Part shown: positions 10,956-23,439 of the stretch, piece after piece
Numbering within the stretch: position 1 is the stretch's first letter
Layout of the letters: the number at the start of each line of letters is the position of its first letter
Source: Psococerastis gibbosa
Taxonomy: Eukaryota > Arthropoda > Insecta > Psocodea > Psocidae
Direction: 5' to 3'
DNA: 64,000 nt
NCBI GenBank assembly: GCA_963971405.1
Contig: OZ020486.1
Span: 16,887,419-16,951,418, forward strand
The notes under the pieces: generated by a model
Told to the model about the DNA's origin: nothing
The model's input: the letters and a program-made list of their open reading frames with translations, nothing else
Databases searched by the model: none
Translations under genes and position numbers: made by a program

Positions 10956-11654
10956 ATAAAGTTAAAAGCGATAAGTTAATTCTTGTTTGCTGATGCTTAA
11001 TATCGTGGACCATTTCATAGCCCAAAACTATAGGAATTCCAATTTAAGTTCAAGATTACAACTAAGATCATAGGCTGTACTTAACTACAACAAATCCCAT
11101 TAATGTGACTTGTAAAACATAAACTTGAAAACCATGTAAGCATAAGATGTAATGAAACTCAAAGACTTTATTACAATCATGATTTTTATCAGGTTCATAA
11201 AATTTAACCTTTATTTTAATGAAAGGACAGATACTAAAATAGGCTTGGAATCTATTGTGAGTAATCCCTAATTCGTATTTTATTCCGGAGCGATATTGCA
11301 GGAATTCCTGTGGATTTTATTAGGGGCAGCGCTTTGCGATTGGCCAACAGAGGAATGTTACCCTTGAGCAATTGGAGTTCTATTGAGTTCTGCTGCTCCA
11401 CTGCTGACTCTTATTTTATTGTACCTATACTACGCTATTAAGTTCGGTTTCAGTACTTCATTCATGGGCTTACCGTTAACCTTATTTATAGCTTACTTTA
11501 TTGCTTTAACTACTAACATACTGCGTATATGGGAGAATTTCTGTGCAATCTAAATAGTGGAGTTTTTTCCCCGATCAACTGCACATAGGCCTCTTTGTAA
11601 GATATTAACTAGGCTCTCCCTAAAAAGAATTCGTTGTGTGGACGAGGGCCACCG
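10956..11654. other. no recognisable feature
   Basis: AT-rich spacer. No gene signal. Confidence 0.4.
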
Positions 11655-11745
11655 TTAGTACACGGATACTAACCTATAGAGGCGACTGAAGAGGTCAATC
11701 GGATACAAGTACATTCATTAAATTGTTTGTATGCGATTAATCCTT
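11655..11745 (+). repeat. SINE-2, 5'-truncated copy
   Basis: Starts inside the element at ACACGGATACTAACC and retains GAGGCGACTGAAGAGGTCAA and AAATTGTTTGTATGCGATTA. Confidence 0.75.
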
Positions 11746-12071
11746 TTTAAAAAAGGTAAAAAAAACTTCATATAGTCATGCTTACACCTGTTGCATTGTG
11801 GGATCAGTGAGCTTGTCTTAGCTTGTTCATTGTATCCACTGTAACTGGTGTAGGTTGACATCGGGGACGTGTGCCAGTTTGACATTGCCCAAAAATTCAT
11901 ACAGAAGCAATGTCATAAACGAACAATGCCTGAAAACCCCATGGGGGTCGTTGCTATATCATACTACCTTCTAAAAGTAAGCCTATTGGTCCATTAAAAA
12001 CCCTTCAGAGCTTTATTATTATAGGGGCTTGGGTAAAACTCCATTCCTTAGATACGATACTGCGGGCCTAC
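11746..12071. other. no recognisable feature
   Basis: AT-rich; nothing supported. Confidence 0.4.
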
Positions 12072-12178
12072 TATGGCGATTATTTTTATTCTTAACCTGG
12101 GATTAAAAATGTAAAAAGATAGTTTAACAATGGAAAGTGCTATTCAAAGTGGTTTTGTTCACATTTTTAACCCCAAAA
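12072..12178. repeat. MITE family A, degraded copy
   Basis: Keeps ATGGCGATTAT (left inner end), TGGGATTAAAAATGTAAA and the core ATGGAAAGTGCTATTCAAA. The terminal GCAGCCTGATC words are lost. Confidence 0.7.
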
Positions 12179-12637
12179 ATACTAGTATGTACAAAACTAA
12201 ACGGCATCAAAAGTCTGCTGCCATGTTAAATATGACCGTCTATCCATGCAACCTAATTATTGCTCTTTGTTTATAGGAATTTCATGAACTTTTGATATTC
12301 AAGGCATTTGAGCAGTGATGAATTTGATAGTTTGTAAACCAGTTTTATTACACAAATTACTCAGCAGTTGCCATATCTGATGCCCATGTAATTACGAGAG
12401 TTATGGCTAGGCAAGAGTGTGATGGGCGTTGCTCACGATACTAAAATTACTTAGCTTTTCCATGCAGCCATATCATTAATCAGCTGCTGTCAGATACGTT
12501 TTCACTGAAATATGTTACAATAGTGTTGGACATTGTGCGTCTCACCACTCACGATCCCTGAGTCCGCGTAATCAGTATCGAACCCTTATTTGTGGAAATA
12601 TAATATTTATTATATATACTACAATAGTATTAATAAG

Positions 12638-12800
12638 CGACTTCGGTGGGCAGGTGGTAGCGTGCTTGTACTTGTGCCAGTCTCTACACACCTTGCGATC
12701 GTAACTCGACACAAGTACCCATAAGGTTACTTAGTGAGGCGATTGATTGAAGAGGTCGGATGGATACATTCAATAAATTGTTTGTACGCGATTAACCGTT
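12638..12800 (+). repeat. SINE-2, full-length copy
   Basis: A-box-like TGGGCAGGTGG at 12646-12656, then AGCGTGCTTGTACTTGTGCC, CTCTACACACCTTGCGATCG, GAGGCGATTGATTGAAGAGG and a tail ACAATCAATAAATTGTTTGT-like stretch. Other copies are at 4070, 10787, 11655, 23653, 27240 and 63880. Confidence 0.8.
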
Positions 12801-12929
12801 AAAAAATGCATGCAATATATCTTAATCTAATATATATTACAGTATATACTGTATATAATAGTAGGCAATGGCAAAGCTTGTGGAAACACACTGCAGGGAA
12901 TGGTAACTTGCAGAAACTTTCAGTCCGCC

Positions 12930-13565
12930 CAATCAGAACACAGAGCACCCAATGTAACCGGTCCCAATGATTCATGATTACCAGAGTACCAATCCTGGTC
13001 CCGTCCCAACGGCCCAAGTACCGGTTTGGGCACTGTGATACCAAGCGACTCAGTCCCAGTACCGGTCTTAAGAAAATGTCCTAGTCGCGCCAAGAAATGG
13101 GAAATACTAGTAGATATTGCAAGAAATAAAATAGGTGTCTCAGAATAGATGAACCTTTGCGTCGAAAACGAAAAGTATAGAGCCGCATGGGGCAAACACC
13201 CGACGCACACCCGCCTTATCTTCACCATAAACTATGGACGCTCTGTGGGTTGCGTCTAGTCATGGTGAGATATATTGATGTATGCAATGCAATGGGACTT
13301 TTCCTAATAATTAGTTAGGGAAGTATGTTTTCGCCGCTTGAAATGTTCTTAACGATGTTTTTTCAATATGACCTCAAATTAATGAATTTCCGGGAACGGG
13401 ACTTTTGGGATAGGTACAGGGATTTTATTGCACTGAAACTTTATGGTACCGGTTGCGGTCCAGGTCCCGGAATTCTTTGAACCAATCATGGTCTGGAAAT
13501 CAGTACTTTACCTTCCCAGGACCAGTACCGAGATCAATACTGGGACTTAGTCCCGGGCCCGGGAT
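12930..13565. repeat. unclassified GC-rich patch with repeated ACCGG / GTCCCGG words
   Basis: Two GC-rich stretches (about 12955-13080 and 13385-13565) carry many ACCGG, GTCCC and CCCGG words in an AT-rich background. The 102-residue minus-strand frame (13228-12920) has no domain I recognise. It is possibly an eroded transposon; I cannot name it. Confidence 0.35.
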
Positions 13566-14084
13566 AATACTAATTGCCAGGACTTCAGCAGCCAAGTACA
13601 CCTGCCAAGACTTGTCACACTTACTGACCTGATGAGAGTTGGCAGTTTGTGTGAGGCTTTTGTTGAGTTGCCTCGTTGTGGAAAGAATATCTACACCATA
13701 GTGAACACAACTTAAAAAAATGCATCTTCAGTTATCATGCAACCCACCGGCGCATATATATTTACGCACGAGCAAGTATAGCTGACCATACAACATCAAA
13801 AATGTGGCCAAGAAGATCCCTAATCTGTTTTTTTTAGATTGTAGCTTGTACTGTTCTCTGGTCAATTTCAAATTTTGTAGCCTGCCTAGTTCCTTCTCCA
13901 TGGTTTTGCTACAACGTAACGCTCAAGGAAATCGGAGTTTTTTTTTCCGAGTAGCAAGATCCCGTTGGGAAATCAAGCTGAGTAGTTTTCTTGTCACACA
14001 TCAGTAAATAGTCCCTGATTTTTCATCAACATTGGATCGAGTCTTAGGCTGTGGGTAGCAATCGAGAATAATAACTTAACTTTA
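13566..14084. other. no recognisable feature
   Basis: No supported gene or repeat. Confidence 0.4.
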
Positions 14085-14248
14085 CTTTAACGGCGCCTTA
14101 TCTCTCCCCGCGGGGTCGGCGGCACGGATCTTCATCTTCCAGGTGTTTCGGTCTTGGGTATCATCCGGCGAGAGACCGAGGGTCCTGAGGTCTTCCCTCA
14201 CTTTCGTTTCAAGGGACATCCTATAGGTCTTGTGCCCTCCACCGGGTT
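14085..14248 (-). mobile_element. LINE ORF2 extreme C-terminus fragment
   Basis: The minus strand reads RMSLETKVREDLRTLGLSPD then DTQDRNTWKMKIRAADPAG. The K/R-V-x-x-DL ... DRxxW pattern is the usual end of RTE/Jockey-like ORF2. About 50 residues remain, directly next to repeat R3. Confidence 0.6.
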
Positions 14249-14625
14249 TTTTTTGCTTTCCAATTTATACGTAGTATAAGGAAAGCTTTGTGATGGTCAA
14301 AATTTTCAATTTCGAGATTTCAACGAATTTACACGTTTTGAGGTCCCAGGAACCCAAAAAAGTGGTTTTTACGAAATGTCTGTCTGTCGGTCTGTCGGTC
14401 TGTCGGTCTGTTTGTTCGTTGATTTGTGGGCAAACTACACAGTTGATTTTTATGGAATTCCGCATGTTGGTTTGTAAAAATCATACCTCGGGAAATTTTT
14501 TTTTTTTTTTGGGCTAGCTCAATTTGGGGGGGTTTTATTCTCAAAAAAGTCCAAAAAAACGTCCTAAAAAAATTATTTCTCAAAAATGGCTCCAACGATT
14601 TCTTTTAAATTCACATATATTGTAG
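14249..14625 (+). repeat. dispersed repeat R3, copy 2
   Basis: TTTGCTTTCCAATTTATACG, TAGTATAAGGAAAGCTTTG, TTTGAGGTCCCAGGAACCC and a (GTCTGTCG)n tract at about 14378-14410. It is more complete than the copy at 2384, with T and G runs in the 3' half. Confidence 0.8.
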
Positions 14626-15057
14626 CCCTTATTAATTTGCGAGGGGTCGCTTGACCCTTGATAGTTTGCTTCTGGGGGTAAAAAAATAAAAATAACTCAA
14701 TTTTCATGAAAAATGACTAAAAAATCAATTTTCTGCGAAACCTTTCTATCGGTGATATCGATGATTTCTACCTTCAGGCATGTTTTAGGTGTTAAAAAGA
14801 GTAACGAAACCGGACAGGTTGCTTTCCCAAAAAGAATTGATTTTGGGCAAAAAAATGTTTTTTGCAAAAATAATAGAAAATTCACGCTCAAATGCATTGC
14901 GTGCCCTGCCATTATTACTGTGTGGTATTATGTTGGTCTGACCGGTCTAGAATATGCAATGTCATCGATTAATTCAGTGCTTTGGGATAGGTGATATCCT
15001 AGGCGATTGCCAGAGGAGGTTCTTGGGTTCCGGACCCCTCCCTCTTCCCAAATGGTT
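14626..15057. other. no recognisable feature
   Basis: Small opposing open frames of 71-93 residues are present here, but none has a recognisable family or splice context. Confidence 0.4.
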
Positions 15058-15268
15058 ACAGCGTACACTATAGAATGAAGTTTTAAAGATTTTTATATTT
15101 TATTGAGGTTACCTCACCTCCAGTGACGTCAGGTGGACACCCCCCCCCCTCCGAGATATCCGAAATTAAATCATAGGAAAATTATTTACCATGAAATTAC
15201 TTATTTTCTCTATCTACTAATTGATAAATTGGAAAGCATGTTCGAGTAAACTCGGACCGGTTCTTTTT
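15058..15268 (-). repeat. dispersed repeat R4, copy 2
   Basis: Reverse complement of the repeat at 4197-4415, from AACCGGTCCGAGTTTACTCG back to GGTTACCTCACCTCCAGTGA. Its poly-C run sits where copy 1 has poly-G. Confidence 0.75.
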
Positions 15269-15695
15269 TTTAAATGAATTAATTTTAGGCGCGGGACTCT
15301 TTAGAGTATTTGCGCCGGTCTGCGTGAGTGTACGGAGGTGTTGACTTATTGGTTACTGTTGGCAGGTTTGGTTTAGAATGCTGGTTCTCATGTGTTTGTC
15401 TACAGGTATGGCATGATGTGTAGTCCCTCACATGTATGGTTCCACCACGCCAGTCTTCGTTCCCCTTCCACGCCTGGAGAAAAAAAATTATTTATCTTTT
15501 CCAATCCTTTGCTTCTTCCTTTTCGGCACAGGCTTTGAAACTCTCTGCCGGACCCCATCAGAAATGAAGAAAGTTTCAAGAAGTATAAGGGTGTTTGTGA
15601 CGACTATTTTATGAGTATGTGCGGTGTGTAAATGGGCAGTTAGTTTCAATTTTTTAATATTTTACTTTTTTTTCAGTTAGATTTGTAATTTTATT
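15269..15695. other. no recognisable feature
   Basis: Unidentified sequence ahead of the LINE-tail-like patch. It may be an eroded LINE 3' part, but no frame can be recognised. Confidence 0.35.
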
Positions 15696-15800
15696 TAACA
15701 TTGTATTATTTATTATATGGGCTAATTGTAAGAGTGGGCTGAAATGTCCTAGATTTGCCCATATGGAAAATAAATTCGGTTTTTTTTTCTTTCTTTCATA
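15696..15800 (+). mobile_element. LINE 3' UTR-like patch
   Basis: GGGCTAATTGTAAGAGTGGG then AAATGTCC ... AATAAATTCGG and a T-rich end. The segment at 25545-25612 starts the same way (GGCTAAATTGTAAGAGTGGG). The shared 3' sequence without coding frame suggests tails of the same truncated LINE family. Confidence 0.5.
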
Positions 15801-15904
15801 CAATTTTCTACCTCATTCCTGCCACCTCTCATCACACTTGAAATAGTAATTGTCGTTTCTAATTTTGACACCATTTTCCTGATTGAAGAAGCCATTGGCC
15901 GTTT

Positions 15905-16163
15905 GGCGGCAATTCCACCGGCGAATTTACTTAATTTGTGATTTGAGACTTTTTGTTTGTTTTGTTTTAAGGAGACTATTATATAGATACTTAACTATTT
16001 ATTATAAATGAAGTTATAATATGGTAGCAGACATCATTAATAATATTATAACTTAATTTATAATAGATAAGTTAAGTATCAACATAATAGTCTCCTTATT
16101 AAAACAAAACAAACAAATAATCTCAAATCACAAATAAGTAAAATCGCCGGTGGAGTTGCCGCC
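15905..16163. repeat. foldback family B, long copy
   Basis: 259 bp that folds almost end to end. The ends are GGCGGCAATTCCACC and its complement GGTGGAGTTGCCGCC. The arms are about 110-120 bp each (for example GGAGACTATTATATAGATAC against GTATCAACATAATAGTCTCC). The core TGGTAGCAGACATCATTAAT is at the centre. Stem sequence is unrelated to the other copies apart from the ends and core. Confidence 0.85.
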
Positions 16164-19100
16164 TTTAAAAACGCAATGCTTCTATTTGAAACACATGTTA
16201 ATTATTCAGGGCGTCAGCGCCTAGTGACATACTGGCAGGAGAACAATCTGGAATCAATCATTCAACTCTTAAACTTTTCTATTCTTCTCTACGTCTTTCC
16301 TTTCAGACTATTATGCATTACAATTATACAATTCACTGAGAGGTTTATTTATACTTGTAGTACTGTAGCAAAAACGTACGTAGGCTATACAATCGTATGG
16401 GTTTTATTTTTATTTTGTTCAACGCAGTTTACGAATATCTAATTTTTTTGTAAGCCTAGCAATCCATTGTGGGGGAATTGAACACGATAGTAGCCTATAT
16501 AGTATTTAGGGAACTGTCCCAGCATAGTGCAGATTTGGAAATTTTGCTTGAAATCCTCCCTTACCTACTTACTACAACTATAAAAGAACGTGTATACTGT
16601 AGACATGCTTTCGTATTTATGACTATGACTGTTTATAGAGAATGAATTATTATAGAGGTATATTTAGGCTGCGACTATTTTCCCTATTTTTAAGCATTAG
16701 ATTGTTCAATGGAACTATTGTATTGCACAATTACGGTAGCGAACGTACCCAGGAATTTCTAGAGGGCGTTTCAGTCCATGGTACAATGCTATTGTAAATC
16801 TATAGCTTATGTATTCAACTAGCAAGTATCAGAAACTAAAACACATGTTATACCCTGAAAACAGGTCTGGAGGTCTCCGCCGGTGAAAAAAGTGATAAAT
16901 ATGCCCAGAATAGTGGGGGTTTAGTATGCATTTTGATACCAGTAAGGTTTCGATTTTACCGACCAAGATTCAAATAACCGCAAGCAGGGGTCCTGGATGA
17001 GCTCCCCAATATATTCAGAATCATTCGAGTCTTAGAGTCCTTTCGTGCAGGATACCACCACTCGGAAGAGCTATTTTCAATGCAGGCATTCCCTAATCAA
17101 TGAATGCAAATTACTGGCGGGTTTTCTAATGCATTGCAGCATATACATAATGTAAGTGTAATATCGTGCACGGCCCGACCCATCCTGTTACGCCAACGAT
17201 CTAACATATCGCTGAGTTATTATCTATCTGCTGGTCAGCCGCAGCAATAAATTCCTTGCTTCCGATTTTACAGTGAGAAACTATTTGAATACAACATCCG
17301 TTCTATCTGTCTATCTATTTACATTTCTTTATGAAAAACTTTGCATATATTCCATAGATATGTACATACCATAAGTTATATTAAATTAACCTCATAACCC
17401 TTAAATATATCATTGCAGTGCATTAAATTAATTGATGCTGGAATACCTGCTGAATGATGTTCTCGTAAGCCAAAAGTCATTTACCAGCAGTTTTTTAGAA
17501 GCTATTATTATTTTTCCTTTCATATTCTATATATATACTGTATATATCGTATTAATTATAGATGAAGTAACAGTACACAGATAAATTTTTTTCGGCGTCC
17601 GCGTTCAATTAGAATCTGAATTAGAATAATTTTTAACGAATAAAATTAACCCAATTTTGTACAGTCTCTTATGGTGGATAGAGATTATCGTATTCCAATA
17701 AGTCTATAAAAGGTGCCAACGGTGAATCTACCACAGTATTGAAAAATACTGTATCCTACTTTCTCAGGAGTCTTAAGACCAATTCCAATTTCTGCCAGAA
17801 GCTCCGATTTATATTTTCGTAACGTTACGACACCTGTAATATTAAATACACGAACATATGATAGGATAATTTTTAAGACAATTTCGTATTTTCACAAATT
17901 TTGAACACCACCATTGATTACCGGTATTATTATTAATTGTTATATTTAAATAGTTTTTATATATTTCATACTTCTTCTTTCCTTACATCATCTAAAGGAT
18001 GAATGTGTAAATGGGAAAGTGAAAATAAATCTAATAATAGTGAAAAGAGTAAGTAAAGAATCTGCAGAGTGTGGACTGACATGGGATCCGCTGTTTACAG
18101 TGTAAGCTAGACTCTGAGATCACCATACGAGTTGTACAGTTGACGCTCCCCTGAGGTTATCTCAATTGATTGTCCACTGCTAAGCTTTGCTGAGAAAGCA
18201 TCCTTTCTTCCACCTGATAAACACCAGCTACAGTCGTTATTTACTGTATTTGCCTGGCCAAAGCAAGCACACAGCTCAATTTGCTCGTTGGAAAGGAAAA
18301 TTGAGTTGTCGAATAAATTTATCTTCACCGAAACGAAATACTCGTGAAGTCTTTAATTTCGAGAGCATTGGCAATCTGACGTTGGGGAGCCACTTTGCGA
18401 AAACCCACGCCAATGGGTAATCTCTAGATGGTAAAATGAAGTATACTATGTTTAATTTTAGATATTCGCACGTTATTTAACCATTCATCATAAACTTTGT
18501 ATGTGTGGGCTTATATCAGGTTTTAATGGATGAAAAATCATACATTAATGGAATACTTAACGTGCCCGTGATATGGCGCTGAAAATTTGACCCTTAATAG
18601 GCACAAACAGCTGAAAATGTATTTTGTTTAATTTAGCGTATGTTAGACAAAACCCATTCAATTGCAATTTGAACGGAACTCTTCGGCAAAATTTGTCCCA
18701 AAAATATTGCAAGAAACTAGCAGTTTATTTAGACTGTTTTCCCAGTAATGCACAATGTTTGATTGACTTTATTTGATACTTTTAAAAAAATGCATAAGCC
18801 TAATGCTCAGTTTCATTCATTTTATTTCAAATTGCTCAACTTATTAAGACTAGGCAATATAAGCTCAACTCTAAACATAAGGAACACATTTTTGAAAAAA
18901 TTGCCCTGGGTCTAATAAGTCTAAATTTTGACTAGCCTATTAGTGAAAAGTCAAGAAAATAGAAAACAAAAAGCAATTAATAAACAACTTTTCAATTTCC
19001 TTTCCGTGTTTGCCCGCAGTGGGTAAACATTGCTGATGGGTTGATGTTAGCCTCAGAGTGTTCTTTCATCATCCCAGAAAAATATAAATTGCCCATTTCT

Positions 19101-19835
19101 ATGTCGTCTTTGATGACACTGAAATGTCGCTTACGGTGGTAAATGTGTTTGTAACCAGCGCCTATTATAATGGCTGCTGTAGGTTTTGTTTTTGTCAGAC
19201 CGAATACTGAATTTTTATTTAATTATTAACTACAAGTAAAGCAGTCCCTCTCAATCTGTGACATGTTTTATACTCAAAACTTTTATTTTTTACTTTACTA
19301 TATATGTTTCATACCACATTTTTTTTTAACAAAGCTTAAACTCTAAAGTGCATAGGCCTATAGATAGTACCGTATATTATATACCAAGATCTCTGATGCA
19401 GACTGTAACAGCTGTTATCACGTTTCAGTGTTGAAATCGGACACTATAATTGCATATATTAACATTTTTTACAAACATTACATTAGGTACGTCTCAACGT
19501 CTTGTAGACAGAAAATTAAAAACACATGCTCTGTCTCAACACGGATTAAATAGGTACTGCTGCTGCTGTTCATTTTGTACGTAAACATAACTTTTTTTAA
19601 CTCATTTTGACGAAACAGTTGTATGTCATTTGCTTTCAAGTGGGTTATTTAGTTTTACTACCCGTTTTTAAATTGTATAAATAATTTCCAGAGTATGTAT
19701 TATTATTTGCAAGGCTATAAACCTATATACTACTAGTAAAACATAAACAGTATATGGATCTAGGCCAATTGAAGCTTGCCTTGTCAACGACCTCACTGAT
19801 TTTTCTGACATTAGGTGCGTTAAAAAAAGTAAATT
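16164..19835. other. long AT-rich stretch without recognisable features
   Basis: No exon or RNA gene that I can support over 3.6 kb. A 73-residue minus-strand frame (18328-18107) with a CxCFG ... CSWC cysteine pattern was considered and left unassigned. Confidence 0.4.
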
Positions 19836-19836
19836 C

Positions 19837-20112
19837 GTGTCGGGGTGGTACTACCCGTGGTACAGGAGTTTTCAGGTTGCATCAACAGCCTCCTGTTTAA
19901 CCTATCGACAGTCAGGGAAGACTGCCGGGACCGCCGGCTTTACATGCCCTCCGAAGCATGGTAGTCAGAAGATAAATAATTGTACCACTAGAAAATTTTG
20001 GCATTCGGGTGGGACTCGAACCAGTCACCTTCTGGATGATAGTGCGAGTCGTTACCTCTACGCCATTCTGACTACATTAGGTGCGTTGTTTCCATATAAA
20101 TAAATAAATAAA
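19837..20112 (-). repeat. SINE-3 (tRNA-derived), copy 1
   Basis: On the minus strand the A box TGGCGTAGAGG (complement 20055-20065) and the B box GGTTCGAGTCC (complement 20012-20022) are both canonical and well spaced. The body has CATGCTTCGGAGGGCATGTA, shared with 38868-39080. On this side of the A box (5') lies a short (TTTA)n-like patch. Confidence 0.8.
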
Positions 20113-20944
20113 TAAACAATGAGTTTAATATAGCTGAGACCACCCTAGCTGGGACTAACAAACCGGTATGTACACGCTATCGATGTCAACCCACAACGGT
20201 TAGAAATGCCAATTTGGCAAGCTGAGACATTCTTATCATTGATAGTGATACAATGCAAGCAGAAAGGGGTAGGTGGCAATTGACAATTAGGTACATTGTT
20301 AAACAAGGTTATAACGATTTCCTCGTTAGTCGGGGCCAATGTCGTATTTTTTCCCCTCCCCTTGAGATCCCAAATGACGCTTCTGGTCGCTGGCGCGACA
20401 TAATTTGCCAATAATCATGTTAAGGTACGTGGTCATTTCCTTGGGTAAGTTATTCTCTTCCGTTGGTGCTGGACCTGCTTCAATACTATAACAACGCCCG
20501 TATCCACACAATTGCCTTCGTGCAAGGTTGCATAATCACTAAGTTCCAGGCACTGTGGCAGCGCCATCTTTACAAGTCATTGACTTTTTATTATAGCAAC
20601 TGATGCGCATTCATTTCATTCGCCGTGACAATGAGGATTGACTGCATGATCAAACGAATGTAGGCGCTAGCTTAATGTAATGTAAAGTGTTATGTAATGT
20701 TTTTCAATCAAGAAAATTACAGTTTGAAATTATTAATTGCTGTTGATCAATTCAAATAGTTTTGTTTCCAAATTTTCATCTCTTTTAAAATGTGCCCGTA
20801 ATAGGCAAAATTTTAAGGCAACATTCAAGTCTTCTACCAGCCCCCAGGTACATACCGTTATTTATTACATGTTTAGTTGTACTATGTCATTTTTTCGAAT
20901 CCGCATGTAGCCTACTTTATTGTGTCGACTATAAGCCTAGAACA
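20113..20944. other. no recognisable feature
   Basis: AT-rich spacer; nothing supported. Confidence 0.4.
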
Positions 20945-21200
20945 AGCAGCTGCAATGGATTGGATTAAAGGATGGATGAGAATAGGACCATACCCGGAGG
21001 TTGGCGAAGCAACAAGCAAAGCCACAAGGTAGAAGACCCATCGGCAGACCGAGGACAACCCTCGAGGAAAGAGTCGAACAACTCACCGGAGCAAGAGAAA
21101 AAACAATGGCCGAGCTCAAGATGTTGGTGACCAACCGGGTGGGGTATAAGAAATGGGTCCGGGCCCCGGGGCAACCCCCTCACGCGCGGCACTAAGGGGG
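20945..21200 (+). mobile_element. LINE ORF2 C-terminus fragment
   Basis: The plus-strand frame 21001-21195 reads GRRPIGRPRTTLEERVEQL then MVTNRVGYKKWVRAPGQPP-like sequence. GRRPxGRPRxxxxxRV is a hallmark of the end of RTE/Jockey-like LINE proteins. GC content is higher than in the flanks. Only about 60 residues survive. Confidence 0.65.
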
Positions 21201-22085
21201 GAGAGAAAGTAGAAGAGGAATAATAAAGTATAATAAGGCTTCTATCAATGTGGACGCGGCGCCTGTTTTATTTTCTATTTTCCGATTAAGCGAATGTTAG
21301 AATAGGGGAAAGGTAATGCTCACTTGACCAGATGCCTCGTTATTCAGCCGCTTATGAAGTGGGTCATCCAATTACAAAGTTCCAGCAAAAAGCCTGCAAA
21401 CGCTTTTTCAACCCACTTCAAACCTCCTTTATAAAGCATTTATTTTAATGATTCTCTCGTTATTCTTCAAAAGTTTGCTATTATAAACTTCCTTCAATGC
21501 ATTGATCCGATTCCTTGGATGTACTACTATTAAAGTTGCACTGTATTTCTGCTTAACATGCTTACTAAGTTTAAAGTCAAATACATTAATATTAATCAGA
21601 TAATTATATAGGTATACCATTCACTTTCGACCAGTGTAGCATTAATCAAAGTTTGTTGTCAAGATTTTGTACCGTACCGCAGATATAGACCAGTACTCAG
21701 TTGAATGCCCAATGCATGGAGAAGTAGGTTTGTGTCGCGTGGGCATGAGAATGGGTAATTCCAGAGATGTCATTTTGTTTTTTTAGTGCAAATAACATAT
21801 TTTTAATTGTGCCTGACTATAACAGGTTAATTGCCAGCATTATAAATACAGCCAGCGATTACGGCCTAAGCCTGAGACTTTTCTTCACTCCTAGCATAAG
21901 TTATTGACATTCGGAAGAAATATAGCCTACTTACTATCTATCAGTGTGGATGCAGCAAATAAAGTATGTTTTGATTGACAACTTGATGTTGATACATTCT
22001 CTTTTGAATAGAATTCAAAGTCTGTTAGTATAGAGCGGCAGAATTAAATAAACCACAGCCAAAAGAGATGGAACGAGAACTTCAA
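21201..22085. other. no recognisable feature
   Basis: AT-rich; no gene or repeat that I can defend. Confidence 0.4.
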
Positions 22086-22089
22086 TCAC

Positions 22090-22515
22090 TCACTCTGCGG
22101 TAAATACAGTATGTGCCTGGATGAGTGAACCAAAAGGATTGATCACAGTTATATCATTTTCAAAAGTTACGTACATATGAATGGATATGCGTCCAGTACA
22201 CTCGTCATTTCGAAATCCCGTCCACTTTTCGCCCAATATGGTTATCTGTGCTGTCTCTTCGACTAGAGACAATTTAATTTTTTCGGATTTTGTGATTTTG
22301 CTCTCGTTTCTATAGATGAGCTTCTCCAATCTTTTATGATCTTTGCCATTGTTGACAGAGTCTGTTTGGGACAAAGTCGTCCCATTTTGTTTACTAGCTT
22401 TGGGGATTGGAGGGTTAACAGTTGTTCTCGTTTTTTCCTCGAAGTCTTGAACTTTTATATCTGAGTCCGGATTATACATGGGTAATTTGGCCGCTTCCCA
22501 ATCCGCCGATAGAAC
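22090..22515 (-). CDS. unrecognised open reading frame, 129-142 residues
   Basis: The minus-strand frame is open from about 22515 and has a Met at 22479. It ends with a stop at 22090. Composition is protein-like and not low-complexity: a charged, K/E-rich middle (about residues 45-72), then a mixed hydrophobic segment WTGFRNDECTGRISIHMYVT and a NPFGSL motif near the C-terminus. I see no signal peptide, membrane span or catalytic motif. The upstream edge (ATGAAG|TCTTG) is only a weak acceptor, so it could be a terminal exon, a short single-exon gene or a transposon relic. No neighbour on the same strand helps. Function unknown. Confidence 0.3.
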   Translation of the reverse strand, partial: VLSADWEAAKLPMYNPDSDIKVQDFEEKTRTTVNPPIPKASKQNGTTLSQTDSVNNGKDHKRLEKLIYRNESKITKSEKIKLSLVEETAQITILGEKWTGFRNDECTGRISIHMYVTFENDITVINPFGSLIQAHTVFTAE

Positions 22516-23055
22516 ATCAAGACTTCATGGAACGAACGTGGCCGTATATTTGCCGACAAAAATGGGAAAGACAGCTGAAAGGAACTCCGATGGATAGCAG
22601 CAAGTTGAGATGAGACTTTTACAGATTATCCGGGCATAATAAATGATGGGAATAGGCTTATTATTAATATAACATGCAACGATGAAAATGTACCTAGAGT
22701 GTACATGGCATTGTGAATCTGTGGTTTTTGGGGGTTACTTAATTAAAAGAACCTTTCAGAACGGTATGTTAAACAGGGTGGAAGATTAAGTGAACTCTTT
22801 ATCAATAGTTCGAACGTAAACTGGCAGTTTCACCCATATTCTTTCTTATGGCTCTGGTTCATCAGTACCACCTGATTTACACGTCGTTCAAAATATGGCC
22901 AGAAATTGATAGAAAGTGTGGGAAAACCTCTGAAATTCAGAATCCTTACCTTTATTACAATAACTGGCCAATAATACACTAGTATATGGATTTTGGGTAA
23001 TTCGTGAACTTATACATTTTGCACAACTGTTCTTTTTGGGCCTGTCCATAACAAT
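22516..23055. other. no recognisable feature
   Basis: Possibly an eroded upstream part of the LINE fragment that follows, but I cannot read a frame. Confidence 0.35.
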
Positions 23056-23335
23056 ATTAATGCTTTCTTATTAAGGGTAGACATAACTATAATACTAGAA
23101 GGAAATTGGACTTAGCTGTAAACCAAAAAAGAAAAACATTGTATACGAAAGCTGCAATAAACCTGGCGATTCAATTTTATAATCAACTGCCAAATAACTT
23201 AAAATGTCTAACTGTTCAAAAATTAAAAAACAATATATATATATATATATATGAAAACAAGACACTTTATAGTCTTATTGTTCGCCTTTTGTTTGCAATA
23301 AAGTCGTTTTTTCATTTCGTTTCATTTCATAAATA
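23056..23335 (+). mobile_element. LINE ORF2 C-terminus and 3' tail
   Basis: The plus-strand frame from 23106 reads KTLYTKAAINLAIQFYNQLP then NNLKCLTVQKLKNNI. This is the standard closing motif of Jockey-type LINEs (a small domain with IxxFNxLP and a terminal FKxxL). An (AT)n tract interrupts the end (23234-23253). It is followed by GCAATAAAGTCGTTTTTTCA and TTTCATTTC repeats, a LINE-like tail. A similar tail in the opposite orientation is at about 49398-49437. Confidence 0.65.
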
Positions 23336-23439
23336 ATGTATTTTACACCATTAACGAAGTAGAAAACAATTTAAAGTTCATTCTACTAAAATCCAAGTAG
23401 ATAGCTGTTGTTCCGTATTGTAATTACATATTTAGTTGT

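Noticed and set aside
12920-13228. 102-residue minus-strand frame in the GC-rich patch
   Set aside because: No domain recognised; opened by GC-rich repeated words.
18107-18328. 73-residue minus-strand frame with clustered cysteines (CACFG, CSWC)
   Set aside because: Too short, no acceptor or donor in context and no known fold; not enough to call an exon.
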